Source of the DNA: Letharia columbiana
Taxonomy: Eukaryota > Ascomycota > Lecanoromycetes > Lecanorales > Parmeliaceae
Reading direction: 5' to 3'
Length of the DNA stretch: 64,000 bases
NCBI RefSeq assembly: GCF_014066305.1
Contig: NW_023501040.1
Location: 806,001 to 870,000, forward strand
Shown here: in pieces, positions 11,431 through 21,366 of the stretch
Layout: each line of letters starts with the position of its first letter
Numbering within the stretch: the first letter of the stretch is position 1
Notes under the pieces: generated by a model
Database searches by the model: none
What the model saw: only the letters and a program-made list of their open reading frames with translations
What the model was told of the DNA's origin: nothing
Position numbers and translations under genes: made by a program

Positions 11431-11461
11431 ATCCCCACCCCGCCCCACCCCACCCCACCCT
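11431..11461. repeat. C-rich run; G-quadruplex motif on - strand
   Basis: ATCCCCACCCCGCCCCACCC followed by CCACCCCACCC. The complementary strand has at least five G3-G4 runs separated by single bases, satisfying the canonical quadruplex pattern. It lies about 170 bp past the stop of the expansin-like gene. Confidence 0.85.
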
Positions 11462-11632
11462 CCTTGGTGGCAGAATACGAGCCGCGAGGATACTATACTA
11501 GTTCATCAAGAAGAAAAAAAGAAGAAGAAGAAGGGAATATGTATATGCATCGAATGTCGAATGCAACCCCTGCCATCCACGCACCACCACCATCGATTCC
11601 TCCCCCACCGACGCATCAACGGCCAGCCGCAC

Positions 11633-12827
11633 TCAAGACGTCTCGAGGGGCATGCTGGGCATGGTGCCGGTGGTGTAGTTCTGGCTCCCGGTCCACAAAT
11701 CGCAGCCGACCTGCGTGGCCTTGCCGAACGCCATGCCGATGCCCGAGCCACCGAAGAGGGCGTTGGCGGCCCCGTCGTCTTTGCAGAGGTCGAAGTTCAC
11801 GTTGGCGCCTGGGCGGGGCGCGTCAGCTCTTTTGGCGGCAAAGTGGAGAGCCGGGGGGGAAAAAGGGAAGGGGTGGGTGGGGGAGTTGGGGGTGATGAGG
11901 GTGGCCTACCTGCGAAGTTGGTGTCTTGAAGGGTTGCTTGACCGCACTGGGGTTTGGGAGGGTCGTTGTTAGTACGTCCGTTCCTCTACTGAAAGACGAT
12001 CTGATGGGGTCGCTTACATCCTTTTCGTTACTCGACGCCGGGCAAAGATTGTTCACCATGACCACGATTGTACTCAGGCCACCCACCGCCGCGGCGGTGT
12101 TCGCGGCATTGGGGTTCGACACCGGGTCGAGTTGCCAGCAGGTACCGCACGTGTCGGTCTTGCCCGACGCCGCACCGAACAGGTTCTGGGACACGGCCGC
12201 GTTGTACCCGGGGGTGTTGAAGAAGCCGCAGGAAACGGTGGCGGTGTTGCAGTTGGGGGAACCGTTGCCGTCGTCGAGTCCGTACCTGGGGTGGATCAGT
12301 GGGATTGATGATCAAGTGGGGAGGGTTGGTAAATTTGAGAATAGTTCAGGGTGGGGAGAAAAGTAGGGGCTGAAGTGGAGGAAAACGTACTGGGTGAAGG
12401 TGGCGCTGTAGGAGACTCCGCCGCCGGAGGGTGGGGATGCAGACGTGGTAGGTGCTGGTTTGCTAGCAGTAGCGGCGGCAGGCGTCGAGGAAACTGCGTT
12501 TGCTGGCGCTGAGGAAGATGGTAAGCCTGGGTTCTCTTGTGGCTTGGCGGCTTCCTTCTCAGTGTCGCCTCCGCCGGACTCGGTCGAGGACACAGAGGGC
12601 ACGTGGGATACAAGAGCCTTGGGAGCAGCGACCAGCACTGTGCCCTGAGGGATCACCGGAGCGACGCCTGTTCCAGAAGGCATGGCGAAGCCGGCGGATG
12701 CATCCTTTAGGGACGCGAAGGAGGAATGATGATGGGAGTACTCCCACTTACCCTTCCAGGGGTGGCGGGGCGTGGCTGCGACTGTGCTGGCCAAAAGGAG
12801 AAGGGGGGAGAACCGTGCGAAATGCAT
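11633..12827 (-). CDS. Secreted expansin-like (double-psi beta-barrel) protein
   Basis: Four exons: 12391-12827, 12018-12285, 11910-11946 and 11633-11808, coding 305 aa. Residues 1-18 (MHFARFSPLLLLASTVAA) are a signal peptide. Residues about 60-140 form a Ser/Pro/Ala/Thr-rich disordered linker, probably O-glycosylated. From about 141 (SYSATFTQYGLDDGNGSPNC) the protein is a double-psi beta-barrel of the expansin/RlpA/GH45-like type: CNTATVSCGFFN, YNAAVSQNLFG, TCGTCWQLD, VMVNNLCP, CGQATLQDTNF, ANVNFDLC and a C-terminal GCDLWTG. Paired cysteines fit disulphides. Such fungal proteins loosen or bind plant or fungal cell wall polysaccharide; catalytic activity is not implied. The gene has four exons with a 105-bp first intron; one branch site is CTAAC. 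Confidence 0.85.
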
Positions 12828-14516
12828 TGCTGTGGGTTCGTAGTATGATGATTTGAATAGGTTGAAAAGGTGAAGGTATGAGGCAAGGAGGGTAAAAGAC
12901 GAGCTTGATGCGTCTGAATGTTGAATATTGACGAAGAAAAGGAATGTAAATGCTGATGCAAGTAATGAGTGCGGAAGACGATTGTATGATGTCCTGGAGA
13001 AGAGAGTAAAGTGATTGGGGGCAGACAGAGATATATATCACAAGTCATCTTATTATTCGATCCCCTTGGCAAAACGAAGACCTTCCATCCCCTCCCGTCT
13101 CCCCTTTCCTATCTACCTCCCGTGCGGGCTCTTGCACTTGTCAAGCTCAGGAGCCAGCAGATCTGCATGAATCTTGTCAAGGACACTACCGGGATAGCAT
13201 TAGTCTTGCATGGGTCCTGTTTCATGGTGCAGTCAAATTGCATAGATTGAGTGCTGTGAAAGTGCGGGGATGGCAAAGAGCTCGGTTAGGAGACGAGAAT
13301 GGAGATGGCGGAGAGGAGTTTTTTGTTTTGGTTTCTTTGGGATGAGAAGAAATGAAGAAAAGGATGATGGGATGGTTCGAGATGCGGGGTGGATGCATGG
13401 CAGACATGGACTGTCAGATTAACCTTGCTCTAGTGCATCGTCCCACCCTGGGGTGCGAGGCGTAGCATTGACTATCCTAAGGTATTCATTAAGATTCAAG
13501 AGCGAGTGGCAGGCACTGTTTCAACTGCTCAACTTCAGCATCCATTGGTCGGATTCCCCGCTTACTTAGAAGGCGTATGTCAACCTGCGAAGACGAAATA
13601 TCGAAATATCGAAATAATAGAATGATGACTACTGCTGGAAGAGTGGTGGTCTGGGGCCAGGGTGAAAGATCGGGAGGCCTTGCACTTATGTTGTCAGCTT
13701 CGGCTTCCATCTCATCTCTGTTGAAGAAAGAAGTGAGATGTAGATTGGGACTCTTACCTGCATCGGCAGAGTCTCTTGCGTGCATAGATGCTTCCCTGAA
13801 TACTGATATCATTGTACAGTACCTTGATTCCAGTATCCCAGTAGTCCCTGACCGTGGGCCTGAATATCATCCCACTAAAATTTAAAAATGTCACATCCAT
13901 CAAAAAAGAGGGGGTCGATAACTCGGTGGGTCCTAGTTGGTGTACCAGGCCCCGGATGCACTAACGCAGGCTGCCGCGCGCTACCCCTGAATCCTCATAG
14001 GCTGGAGATTAGCTCGATATGGAGCTAACTTGAACTGTTGTTTCATCCGAATTGGAGGACCCATCCGATCCAAAGATTTCCCAAGATACGAGAGCTGGGA
14101 AACGTGGGAGCTGCGGGAACGATCCCCTTGCTTGCGAACCGTGCCTGGTCCTGTGCAGAATGCATATCCACCTCCTCCTGGTCCCAACATGACCGCCGAA
14201 ATCGATTCAACAGCTCGTACAGAATGAGAGGGCAACCGCCCAAATGGCGCATGTGTGTAAAAGATCTATTGCCGAGTCGTCTATCGAAAATCCCTCATCT
14301 TCAACAATCTCAGATGCAGTCGATTGAAAAGAAAATTAATCAAAGAGCCTCAAAGCAAATACGCGAGCACGATCCAAGCTTTTCTACCCATGCTGTCCAT
14401 CAAACAGTGCCAACGCCATCCAACCAATCAAGTCGGTTCAAGAGCACAAGCCAGTTCAAGAGCACCACTCCTCAATCCTCCAGCGCTGTCCGTCATCCGT
14501 CCCCTTTCTTTCCCCT
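12828..14516. other. Intergenic, no gene supported
   Basis: 1.7 kb between the start of the expansin-like gene and the 3' end of the AGC kinase gene. It must include the former's promoter and long leader. Frames present are short and serine- or proline-biased, with no recognisable domain. Nothing else seen. Confidence 0.55.
13029..13038 (-). promoter_or_regulatory. TATA-like element upstream of expansin-like gene
   Basis: GATATATATC lies about 205 bp upstream of the start codon of the expansin-like gene, the only such element in the region. Whether it is the functional TATA box is unproven. Confidence 0.3.
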
Positions 14517-16436
14517 TCAGAAGAATCCATTCCCGCATTCCAGCAAGCTGCGACTTCCTACAAAGCTGAAACCACCAAAAGGATCCGGCTCGCTCTTGTT
14601 ACCGCTCAACGGGCCCGGTAGCACAGGACTGACGGCCAGATCCGTAAACTCAGACGAGAAGTTCTCCGCCAATTCTGGATCAGTGATGAGTGGTGTGATC
14701 GGCGGTTCCGTCTCCCGTCTTTCCAGTTTCGCCCACTCAATCTTTCGGAAGAAGCGGTGGCTCTTGATGCTTTGCATGTCCTTCGGCATGCAAGCGCCCA
14801 ACCGTTTCTTCGGCTCTTTGCGGAGAAGGCGCGTCAGGAGGTCTTTTGCGTCAGGGCTGAGGAAGTAGGGGAGGACCAGCTTGGCCTTCACGATCTTTTC
14901 TCGGATCTTCATGTCGTTGTTGGCGCGGAAGGGCGATGAGCCGGTCAATAGATCAAAGCCTAGAATGCCGAAGGACCACCAATCCACTGCTGTCCCGTAG
15001 CTTTGCATTTGGATCACTTCGGGAGCCATATATTCAATTGTGCCGGTCATTGACTTGCAGCGGTGCTCTCCGTCAACGGCCTCTTTGCTAAGCCCGAAGT
15101 CTGTCAATAGCAGATGCCCCTCGGAATCGAGAAGGCAGTTCTCCGGTTTTAAATCGCGGTAGACGACACCGACGGTGTGATGCAGATGTTCGAGGGCAAG
15201 TACCATCTCCGCCATGTAGAAAGCAGCGGTCTCCTCAGGAAACATTCGCTCCGTCCGCAAATGCTCGAAGAGCTCTCCGCCTTGGGCATACTCAAGAATG
15301 AGGTACAGCTTCTCATGATCCTGAAACGCATAGTAGAGCTTCACCACGAATGGATGGCGGTTGATGCTTTCCAAGATACTTCGCTCCGTCTTTGTCTGCT
15401 CTACAAGTTGTTTGCGCACGGTCAACGAGGCCTTCCGGAATTGCTTCTGCGCATAGAGCTTGCCGGTGCATGCCTGCTTGACCAGAAGGACAGTCCCATA
15501 GGTACCCTTGCCAAGACAGCGGAGAGGGTCGAAATCAGTCGCTTGCATCTTCCGAACCACCCCACCGTTCAACAAATTGTCCGGCCGAGCATCGCGTCTG
15601 TCCCTCTGTGTGATATCGGAACTGATAAAGTCATGCTCTAAAGGCACTTCGTAGCTGGTTGTCTCCGGTGTATCTTCGTCGCCGCTGGTCCCTGATGTCA
15701 CGCTTGCACTGCTAGCGGTCTCCGAGCCAAGCTTGCTTTTGTTCCTCAATAGCGAAGTTTTGCCGGGGGAGCCATCACATTCCAAGCCATCTAATTGTCT
15801 TGTGAGAGCACTGATGCCACTTGAAGGCGATGATGATCGAACCTCAAGGGCGCTGCCAATACTAGATCGCCCAGAACGATCGAGGCTCAGGTCCTTCCTC
15901 ACAATACTGCTGGAACGCTGAACGCTCAATTCCCTCCTTCTGCGAAAGCCTTCCGAGGAGAAGTCGAAGTCGGAATCGTCGTCGCCAGAGGTCACGGGCG
16001 TAAATCCCCGTACCGTACTCAATGCTGCCACTGCGCCTTTCTTTGGCCCACGCCTCTTCTTGCGCGCAGGTTTGGGGAGAGGTCTTGGTGTAGCCTCGGC
16101 CAATGCGTGATCCTCGTGCTCGCTCCTAGCCCTGCTCCGACTTCTGGCCATCGAAGGTGTCATGACGATATCTATTGGTGGAGTACCATGTCCGCTCAGT
16201 GTAGGCTCGACGGGTTCCGGACCGAGCCTAGAGCTCGGCCGATCCCTTGGGCAGGAGTGATTGGAGTGTTCCCCTATTGCGTCCGCCGTGTTGCTGATTT
16301 CACTATTCTCATGTAGAAGCCCATCTCCGTCCTCGACTGTCAATCCATCAAGTGCTGGAATAGGGGCGACAGGAGCGAATGACTCATCCAGATGAGAGTT
16401 GGAGAAGTGTTTGTCTGTAGCGTCGAAAGCGAACAT
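14517..16436 (-). CDS. AGC-family Ser/Thr kinase, S6K/Psk1-like
   Basis: Single-exon protein of 639 aa from the ATG at 16436 (MFAFDATDKHF); the frame extends a few codons upstream without another ATG. Residues 1-295 are a disordered, basic and serine-rich N-terminus. The kinase domain spans about 302-560: glycine loop GKGTYGTV, catalytic lysine in YAQKQF, YRDLKPEN catalytic loop (Tyr for the usual His, normal in AGC kinases), DFG, activation loop KSMTGTIEYMAPE and WWSFG. The AGC tail carries proline-directed turn-motif-like serines and ends with a hydrophobic motif FGGFSF. This matches fungal ribosomal S6 kinase homologues (fission-yeast Psk1) downstream of TORC1. Assignment within AGC (Psk1 versus Sch9 or Ypk) is inference from absence of a C2 domain and the S6K-like core. 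Confidence 0.85.
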   Translation of the reverse strand: MFAFDATDKHFSNSHLDESFAPVAPIPALDGLTVEDGDGLLHENSEISNTADAIGEHSNHSCPRDRPSSRLGPEPVEPTLSGHGTPPIDIVMTPSMARSRSRARSEHEDHALAEATPRPLPKPARKKRRGPKKGAVAALSTVRGFTPVTSGDDDSDFDFSSEGFRRRRELSVQRSSSIVRKDLSLDRSGRSSIGSALEVRSSSPSSGISALTRQLDGLECDGSPGKTSLLRNKSKLGSETASSASVTSGTSGDEDTPETTSYEVPLEHDFISSDITQRDRRDARPDNLLNGGVVRKMQATDFDPLRCLGKGTYGTVLLVKQACTGKLYAQKQFRKASLTVRKQLVEQTKTERSILESINRHPFVVKLYYAFQDHEKLYLILEYAQGGELFEHLRTERMFPEETAAFYMAEMVLALEHLHHTVGVVYRDLKPENCLLDSEGHLLLTDFGLSKEAVDGEHRCKSMTGTIEYMAPEVIQMQSYGTAVDWWSFGILGFDLLTGSSPFRANNDMKIREKIVKAKLVLPYFLSPDAKDLLTRLLRKEPKKRLGACMPKDMQSIKSHRFFRKIEWAKLERRETEPPITPLITDPELAENFSSEFTDLAVSPVLPGPLSGNKSEPDPFGGFSFVGSRSLLECGNGFF

Positions 16437-16626
16437 CGTCGCGCGAGTGGACAAGTTATAGGCGGCGCTCGACCGGCCAGGACATTCAAAGAGTTATGAG
16501 TTGCGTCTTCGCAGACTTCTGGCATACGATGAGTGTGGATACTTTGCCAGGTACCTTAGTTCAAGAGGGCCCATACATGTTTGTCGATCCACAAATATGA
16601 TCGCGGTCTTATTACCGTCCGCCCAT

Positions 16627-16908
16627 TCAGGACGGACCCTCCGCCAGTAGCCACAGCACCGAGGTACTTTCAGTGGCGAAAAACTTTTCTGTCTGGGATA
16701 CTCCGATGCACTTCGCTTTGCAGCGCGAGATGGCTGGGCTTGGGGTCGGGACGGTAATGGTAATGGTAGAGGTTCTGAATGGCCCCATAAATGATGATGA
16801 CGACTGTAGGAGAGTTGTGATGTTTGTGTTGAAGATCTGCTTGAATCTGTGAGGGAGGATGCCTGCGAAAGTGCGACGTGAAGCCTGTAAGCTGGCAAGT
16901 CGCGACAT
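16627..16908 (-). CDS. Small hypothetical protein with presequence-like N-terminus
   Basis: 93-aa frame from an ATG at 16908. It begins MSRLASLQASRRTFAG, arginine/serine rich and free of acidic residues up to about residue 70, as in mitochondrial presequences. The remainder has no recognised motif. It lies 190 bp upstream of the kinase start on the same strand, so it could equally be an upstream ORF or a chance frame. No homologue is recognised. Confidence 0.25.
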   Translation of the reverse strand: MSRLASLQASRRTFAGILPHRFKQIFNTNITTLLQSSSSFMGPFRTSTITITVPTPSPAISRCKAKCIGVSQTEKFFATESTSVLWLLAEGPS

Positions 16909-17333
16909 CAGCGAGAAATCAAAGAAAATGGTCTCGGCCGCTTACGGTGAAGCCGAGCCCAAAGCGGACTAGTGGGCCAGACCTCTTCACTTTACTTTCG
17001 TGACGGAACTATTGAAGACGTCTTGCCATCGCCATGATATTCTACACACTATCACCTTAATACTGGGCTACTTCCTAATGCCCTGATCATGGTTTGGGCA
17101 GCTAAGACTGAGAAGCGCCATGTACAAAGCCTCAAAGTTAGTACAAAGTAACTTGCGATGAGCCATCAGGTCAAATGAGCTTGATTAGCATGCCTAACTC
17201 GATGTCTCTAGAGACCTATTCTATCAGTCGGATCTTACTGGATACATGAAAACAGTAGCCAGTAGTGCTCGCCTCAGCCCACTGAACCTAAAGGAAGTAG
17301 TAAAAGCGAAGAAAAAGCCCGACTTTTGTGGTA

Positions 17334-17651
17334 TCATCGTATCTCGAGGCAAATGCGCAGCACTATGACATCGACATCGTTCGCATAACTCCTAGTGAAT
17401 CTCCGTAGAGATGCTGGACCAAACATTCTGAGCATGATATGCAGGAAGCTCTTAAAGCCGTTGTATTCCGAAAACATGAAATGATAATCCGAATGATTAT
17501 AAAGCGCAACTCCTATTATCTCCATGAGCAGTTGGCCGTAGCTGCATAGCTCGTCAAAATCGTAAAGATCCTCTCCTTTTTGGTGCTTTTGTGTATACTG
17601 TCGCATATGGAAGCCAACACTCGTAGCCGGCGGTGCGCGTAGATCCAAAGT
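17334..17651 (-). pseudogene. Possible gene fragment, unrecognised
   Basis: An open frame of about 105 codons without an ATG at its start (upstream bases continue open). The composition is protein-like, with aromatic-rich segments such as DLYDFDELCSYGQLLMEI and HIMLRMFG. The +1 frame just upstream reads YEDEETLEKAKRHQKHFGST, which also looks coding. This suggests a short degraded gene remnant with a frameshift, but the family is unknown. Confidence 0.25.
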
Positions 17652-17774
17652 GCTTCTGGTGCCTCTTGGCTTTCTCTAGCGTTTCCTCGTCCTCATATAG
17701 TATTCGTGCAAGTATCATCTGAATGCATCTATCTCATCTTGGATTTGTAAGTAGTGCAAATCCGTCATCATCAT

Positions 17775-19842
17775 TCAGCGATGATGAATCATTCTCCTCT
17801 TGGCAGCGGGAACCCCAAACGATGGACGATGGCCGAAGCTCCCACTCATCTTGCGCTTCTTCTGAGGGCCCATCGGAGCATTGGCAGCAGCTTGCCTTCC
17901 ACCCTTGAGTGCGTAGCTGTTCAACGACAAGTTACCATGACGAGGACGCGGTTGAGGTTGGTGATGAGGCTGTCCGCGACGGAATGCAGACACGATGTGC
18001 CTATCGAGGTGTTTCATAAGGTCGTCTGAAGCCATAGTAGCATCAGGCGACGGTGTCTTTAATTGGACCGGGCCAGGACCTTCCGTTGTGACAGGCGATG
18101 TTAGAGCCGAATCATCGCCTGCAGCTTGGTCTCCGTCCTCTGAGGAGTCGTCGCCAAAATCAATGAAGTCATCGATATTCAAGAGAGCATCGTCGTCGTC
18201 ATCATCGTCGTTCAGGTCGTCGTCTTCGAAAAAAGAGCTGACATTACCCATTGCATCCATGGGAACGAAGACAGACGATGCAGCAAATGAATGATCCATC
18301 GAAGGCTGTCGGCTGTGGCCAGCCGGAAGAGGAGCGGAAGCCGCCAAAATATCAGAGGCCGGTCCAAGTACTGGATCATTATACTCGTACATGGAGGCTT
18401 GACTTGGAAAGCTACTGGGGTCAATGCCATTGCCATCTGGTGCATTGCCCAACGTCGGCTGCGAAACAATCGGGCTTGCGTTCGCAGTGCTTATGATACT
18501 GTTGGCTATTGACACAGACATATCGTTAGGTTTAGATGGACGCGTCGCGGGACGGATGATCATGTTCTCACCAGTGCTGTCGATGACCGCACATGGTTTG
18601 GTGGAATCGACTATCCAGGTACCCATGCGTGGGCCACGACGATATCCGGCAGGAGTTCCAGGGAATGTGAATGGACCATTTGCTGCTGGCGTGGCAGGAA
18701 CTTGAGCCTCGAGCTCCAGCGACGACAGCGATGGCTGACGAAGAAGTGACTGTGGTCGTTTGGTTGCAGAAGCTGGAACATCTTCTTCATCAGTGGTGTC
18801 GCCATAATCAGCTGAAAAGGAGCAATGTTAGCTTCGCAGATGAGATCAAGTCATGCAACCCACTTTCGTACCCGCTGGAGCTTCCAACAGAGCTGCCATC
18901 GTCGTCTTCGTAATCCAAATATGGGCCACCCAAGTCCAGATCCCCACCTGATGGTACAGTAGGAGTAACAACAGGAGAGAAGAGAACGTTGATGTCTCCG
19001 CGATCCGAGTCCATATCGGAATCGTTCGATAATTGCGAGATTGGCTCCTTGAAACGAACCCGACGAGGGGATGGCGATGGTGGCGGAGGCGAAGGAAATC
19101 CATCGAAGATGCTTGCCGATTGAAAGAGCTCCATCTCACTGTCGAGAATGTTCGAATCAGTGCGGCCATACCGTTCGTCAAAGTACGGAACATCCTCGAG
19201 GAATAAGCCGTCTTCGAGTTCGAATCCTTCCCATCCATCCGATGCATCAAGGTATGCTGGCGCAGTGTTGAGATCGTCAGCCTCCTCTGATTCAATAATG
19301 TTCCTTTCCTCCAATTGCTCGACATTGGGCTCATCCTCTTCTGAGTCGCTGATCAGATCAACACGATTGTAGACATCGTCATCAGAATCGCGCAAGGTAG
19401 GTCTCGCTTTCGTGATTTTAGTTTTGCCCTTGGAAGCGGTGGGGCCATGGCTCTTCTTTCCCTCAAAGATTGATTCGCGATCGCCAACGTCTTCTTTGCT
19501 ACGCCCCGCCTGATCTCCATCCCCCTTGATGGCGCGACCAGACAGGGCAAATGCATCCCCCTCCCCATCGTCGTCACTCTCTTCATCAGGCTCGGCAGCG
19601 TCCAAATTGCTGACATCTCCATCGGCGTCATCGTCGCTGGATGTGCTGCAGGAAGCTTGTCCTCCTCCGTGCTTCGGCGAGGAATTTTTCGGTGTAGGTC
19701 TCTCTGTATAGGTATTGCTCGACTGGTCTAGTCGAGGCTGATTTCTTTTGGACTTTTTGTGTCCAGAAGCATGGTCAATTTCCAATGGGTTTGGCGCCGC
19801 GCCAATCGGCGCATAGGCATTGCGACTCGATTTGCGAGACAT
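17775..19842 (-). CDS. CRF1/IFH1-like acidic transcription cofactor
   Basis: Two exons, 18864-19842 and 17775-18811, 671 aa, intron 52 bp with donor GTGGGT (choosing GTTGCA would break the frame). The N-terminal 330 aa are dominated by Asp/Glu/Ser runs. Across the splice lies SSSGYETDYGDTTDEED, followed by a basic-hydrophobic block (RRGPRMGTWIVDSTKPCAVID) resembling the fungal CRF1 domain of Ifh1/Crf1, cofactors that bind Fhl1 at ribosomal-protein gene promoters under TORC1 control. The second half has DDLNDDDDDDDALLNIDDFI and ends KRRMIHHR. The family call rests on motif memory, not a search. It lies 1.3 kb from the S6K-like kinase gene, on the same strand. Confidence 0.6.
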
Positions 19843-21366
19843 GGTGAGGCTTATGGTGTGTATTGTATAGCGTTTTTGTATGTAGGTAGTAGTCTCGTGC
19901 TACCCTTCCTGGGATCCCCAGGGGTAGAGACGTTATGGAGGGGGGTATCGTATTGTCAAAATGGTGGGTTCTGAGTTCTCTGCAGAATGGTGTACTCTTC
20001 AGGGTTTGTTCAGAGATCTTTTAAGTAATGTTTTTGTGTTCGATGAGAGGGCGGTGAGCAGACCACAATCCTCCTTCAGCCTCGAGGACCGAGGAGCGCG
20101 ACCTGACTTTGTAGTGTGAAGAGCTTCGAATGCTCAGGGGTGATGCTTTGAAGCAATCGAAGAGATAATAACGTCGATAGTCGATTGAGATACTCGTTGG
20201 GCTGGCCAGTACTGAAGGGCATGCGTTTCCACATGCCCTTCAGTAGGTCTTTACAGCACAGCGATCGCCTGAGGCATGTTGAATCGACGGTATTATTGGT
20301 TGGATGTGTATGTGTGCTCTTTGTAAAGATGTGTAGTGCGACTTCGTTGTCTGGAAAATGGGTTGTAGGAGGAAAGAAGAGAGTAGAGGAGCGGGCGGAA
20401 GGCCATAACGTGGGAATTTTTGGCGCGCTAATAATCTTATTAAGGGACTCCAATTGGCTCAAATGCCATAAATCCTTCACCGCCAGAAGCTTTCACCAAA
20501 CTGCATGTCATTCCTACGTCTCACACGGCGCCTACAAACTACTTTTGCGTACACGGAGCTGCGTTGGAAGGGATTGCAAGTCAGAGTGATACGACGAGTA
20601 TCCAAGTCCCGCTGGCAGGCAAACCCAGGCTCAGATAATTGCGAGCAGGATAGGATCTTCTCTTCTTCATGACTCACATGCTCTGCTGCCATATTGAGAG
20701 GAGAGAGGATGCTAAAATATCTGCACCAACGCTCGTTCCGTTTGCCCCTTGCCTAAAGCTACTCGAGGGAGGAAGGTTTTGAGCCTCGTTGTTTAGCCCT
20801 ACGAATGACGTTTCTTTCCAAGTTCTAACATTTGAAGTCATGTGGACCCTAATCAATGCAAGATGATGTCTTTCCACGCATCATACGCATCATCTATTAG
20901 ACTTACTCCTACAGCAGAGCGCAAAACACCTAAGCTTCGTACGTAAACAATTCCAAACACAAAATCTGGCGCGAAGTGGGGGCAGCAGGATAATGATGGT
21001 GCTAGCCAAGAAGGCAGTTTTTCACGGCGGCCTCGGTTCTAGTTTCCAACTTCGACAATGAGAGCAAATGCTCGTCTTGGCGTCAGCCTCTGGTGTTCAG
21101 GATTCGCTATCGAAAATTGTGGCACTTGAATGCCGACTTCCTCCAAATTGGAAAGGTATTTAGATACAATCAGTCCATAGAAGCAGCTCAAGCGTGCTTA
21201 TCTTACCAAAATTCCAAAAGATTCATGCCGCTACAATTGCAACTTTTTCGCTCAACTCGCCTAGAAGTTGCGTTGAAGTACCTTATGTACATGGTAGGTA
21301 AAACCAGCTCGAGCTATGAATGCATCGTCCCGTAATGTCCTCGGACTGCCCGATTCCTTGCCAAGG
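19843..21366. other. Intergenic, no gene supported
   Basis: 1.5 kb covering the upstream region of the CRF1-like gene and the 3' flank of the PHD gene. An inverted pair, ACTGAAGGGCATG at 20212 and CATGCCCTTCAGT at 20232, could form a 13-bp hairpin (20212-20244). No gene recognised. Confidence 0.5.
20212..20244. repeat. 13-bp perfect inverted repeat
   Basis: ACTGAAGGGCATG and its exact reverse complement CATGCCCTTCAGT are separated by 7 bases. A strong hairpin is possible on either strand. It lies about 370 bp upstream of the CRF1-like start; function unknown. Confidence 0.85.

Larger units (their letters stand above)
10684..11632. other. 3'-3' intergenic with low-complexity tracts
   Basis: Lies between the ends of two convergent genes. 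It contains (TGAA)n, a long GAA/GGA polypurine tract, further GAA tracts and a C-rich run (listed separately). Frames through these tracts encode only E/K/R or S/L/F homopolymers and are not genes. Confidence 0.7.
16437..17774. other. Kinase upstream region with two doubtful frames
   Basis: 1.3 kb between the kinase start and the 3' end of the CRF1-like gene. Two minus-strand frames have protein-like composition (16627-16908 and 17334-17648) and are listed separately; the rest shows nothing. Confidence 0.55.

Noticed and set aside
11096..11895. Several long frames on both strands in the low-complexity region
   Set aside because: They encode only E/K/R or S/P/L/F homopolymers from GAA/GGA/CCCCA tracts and overlap the expansin-like gene's 3' exon.
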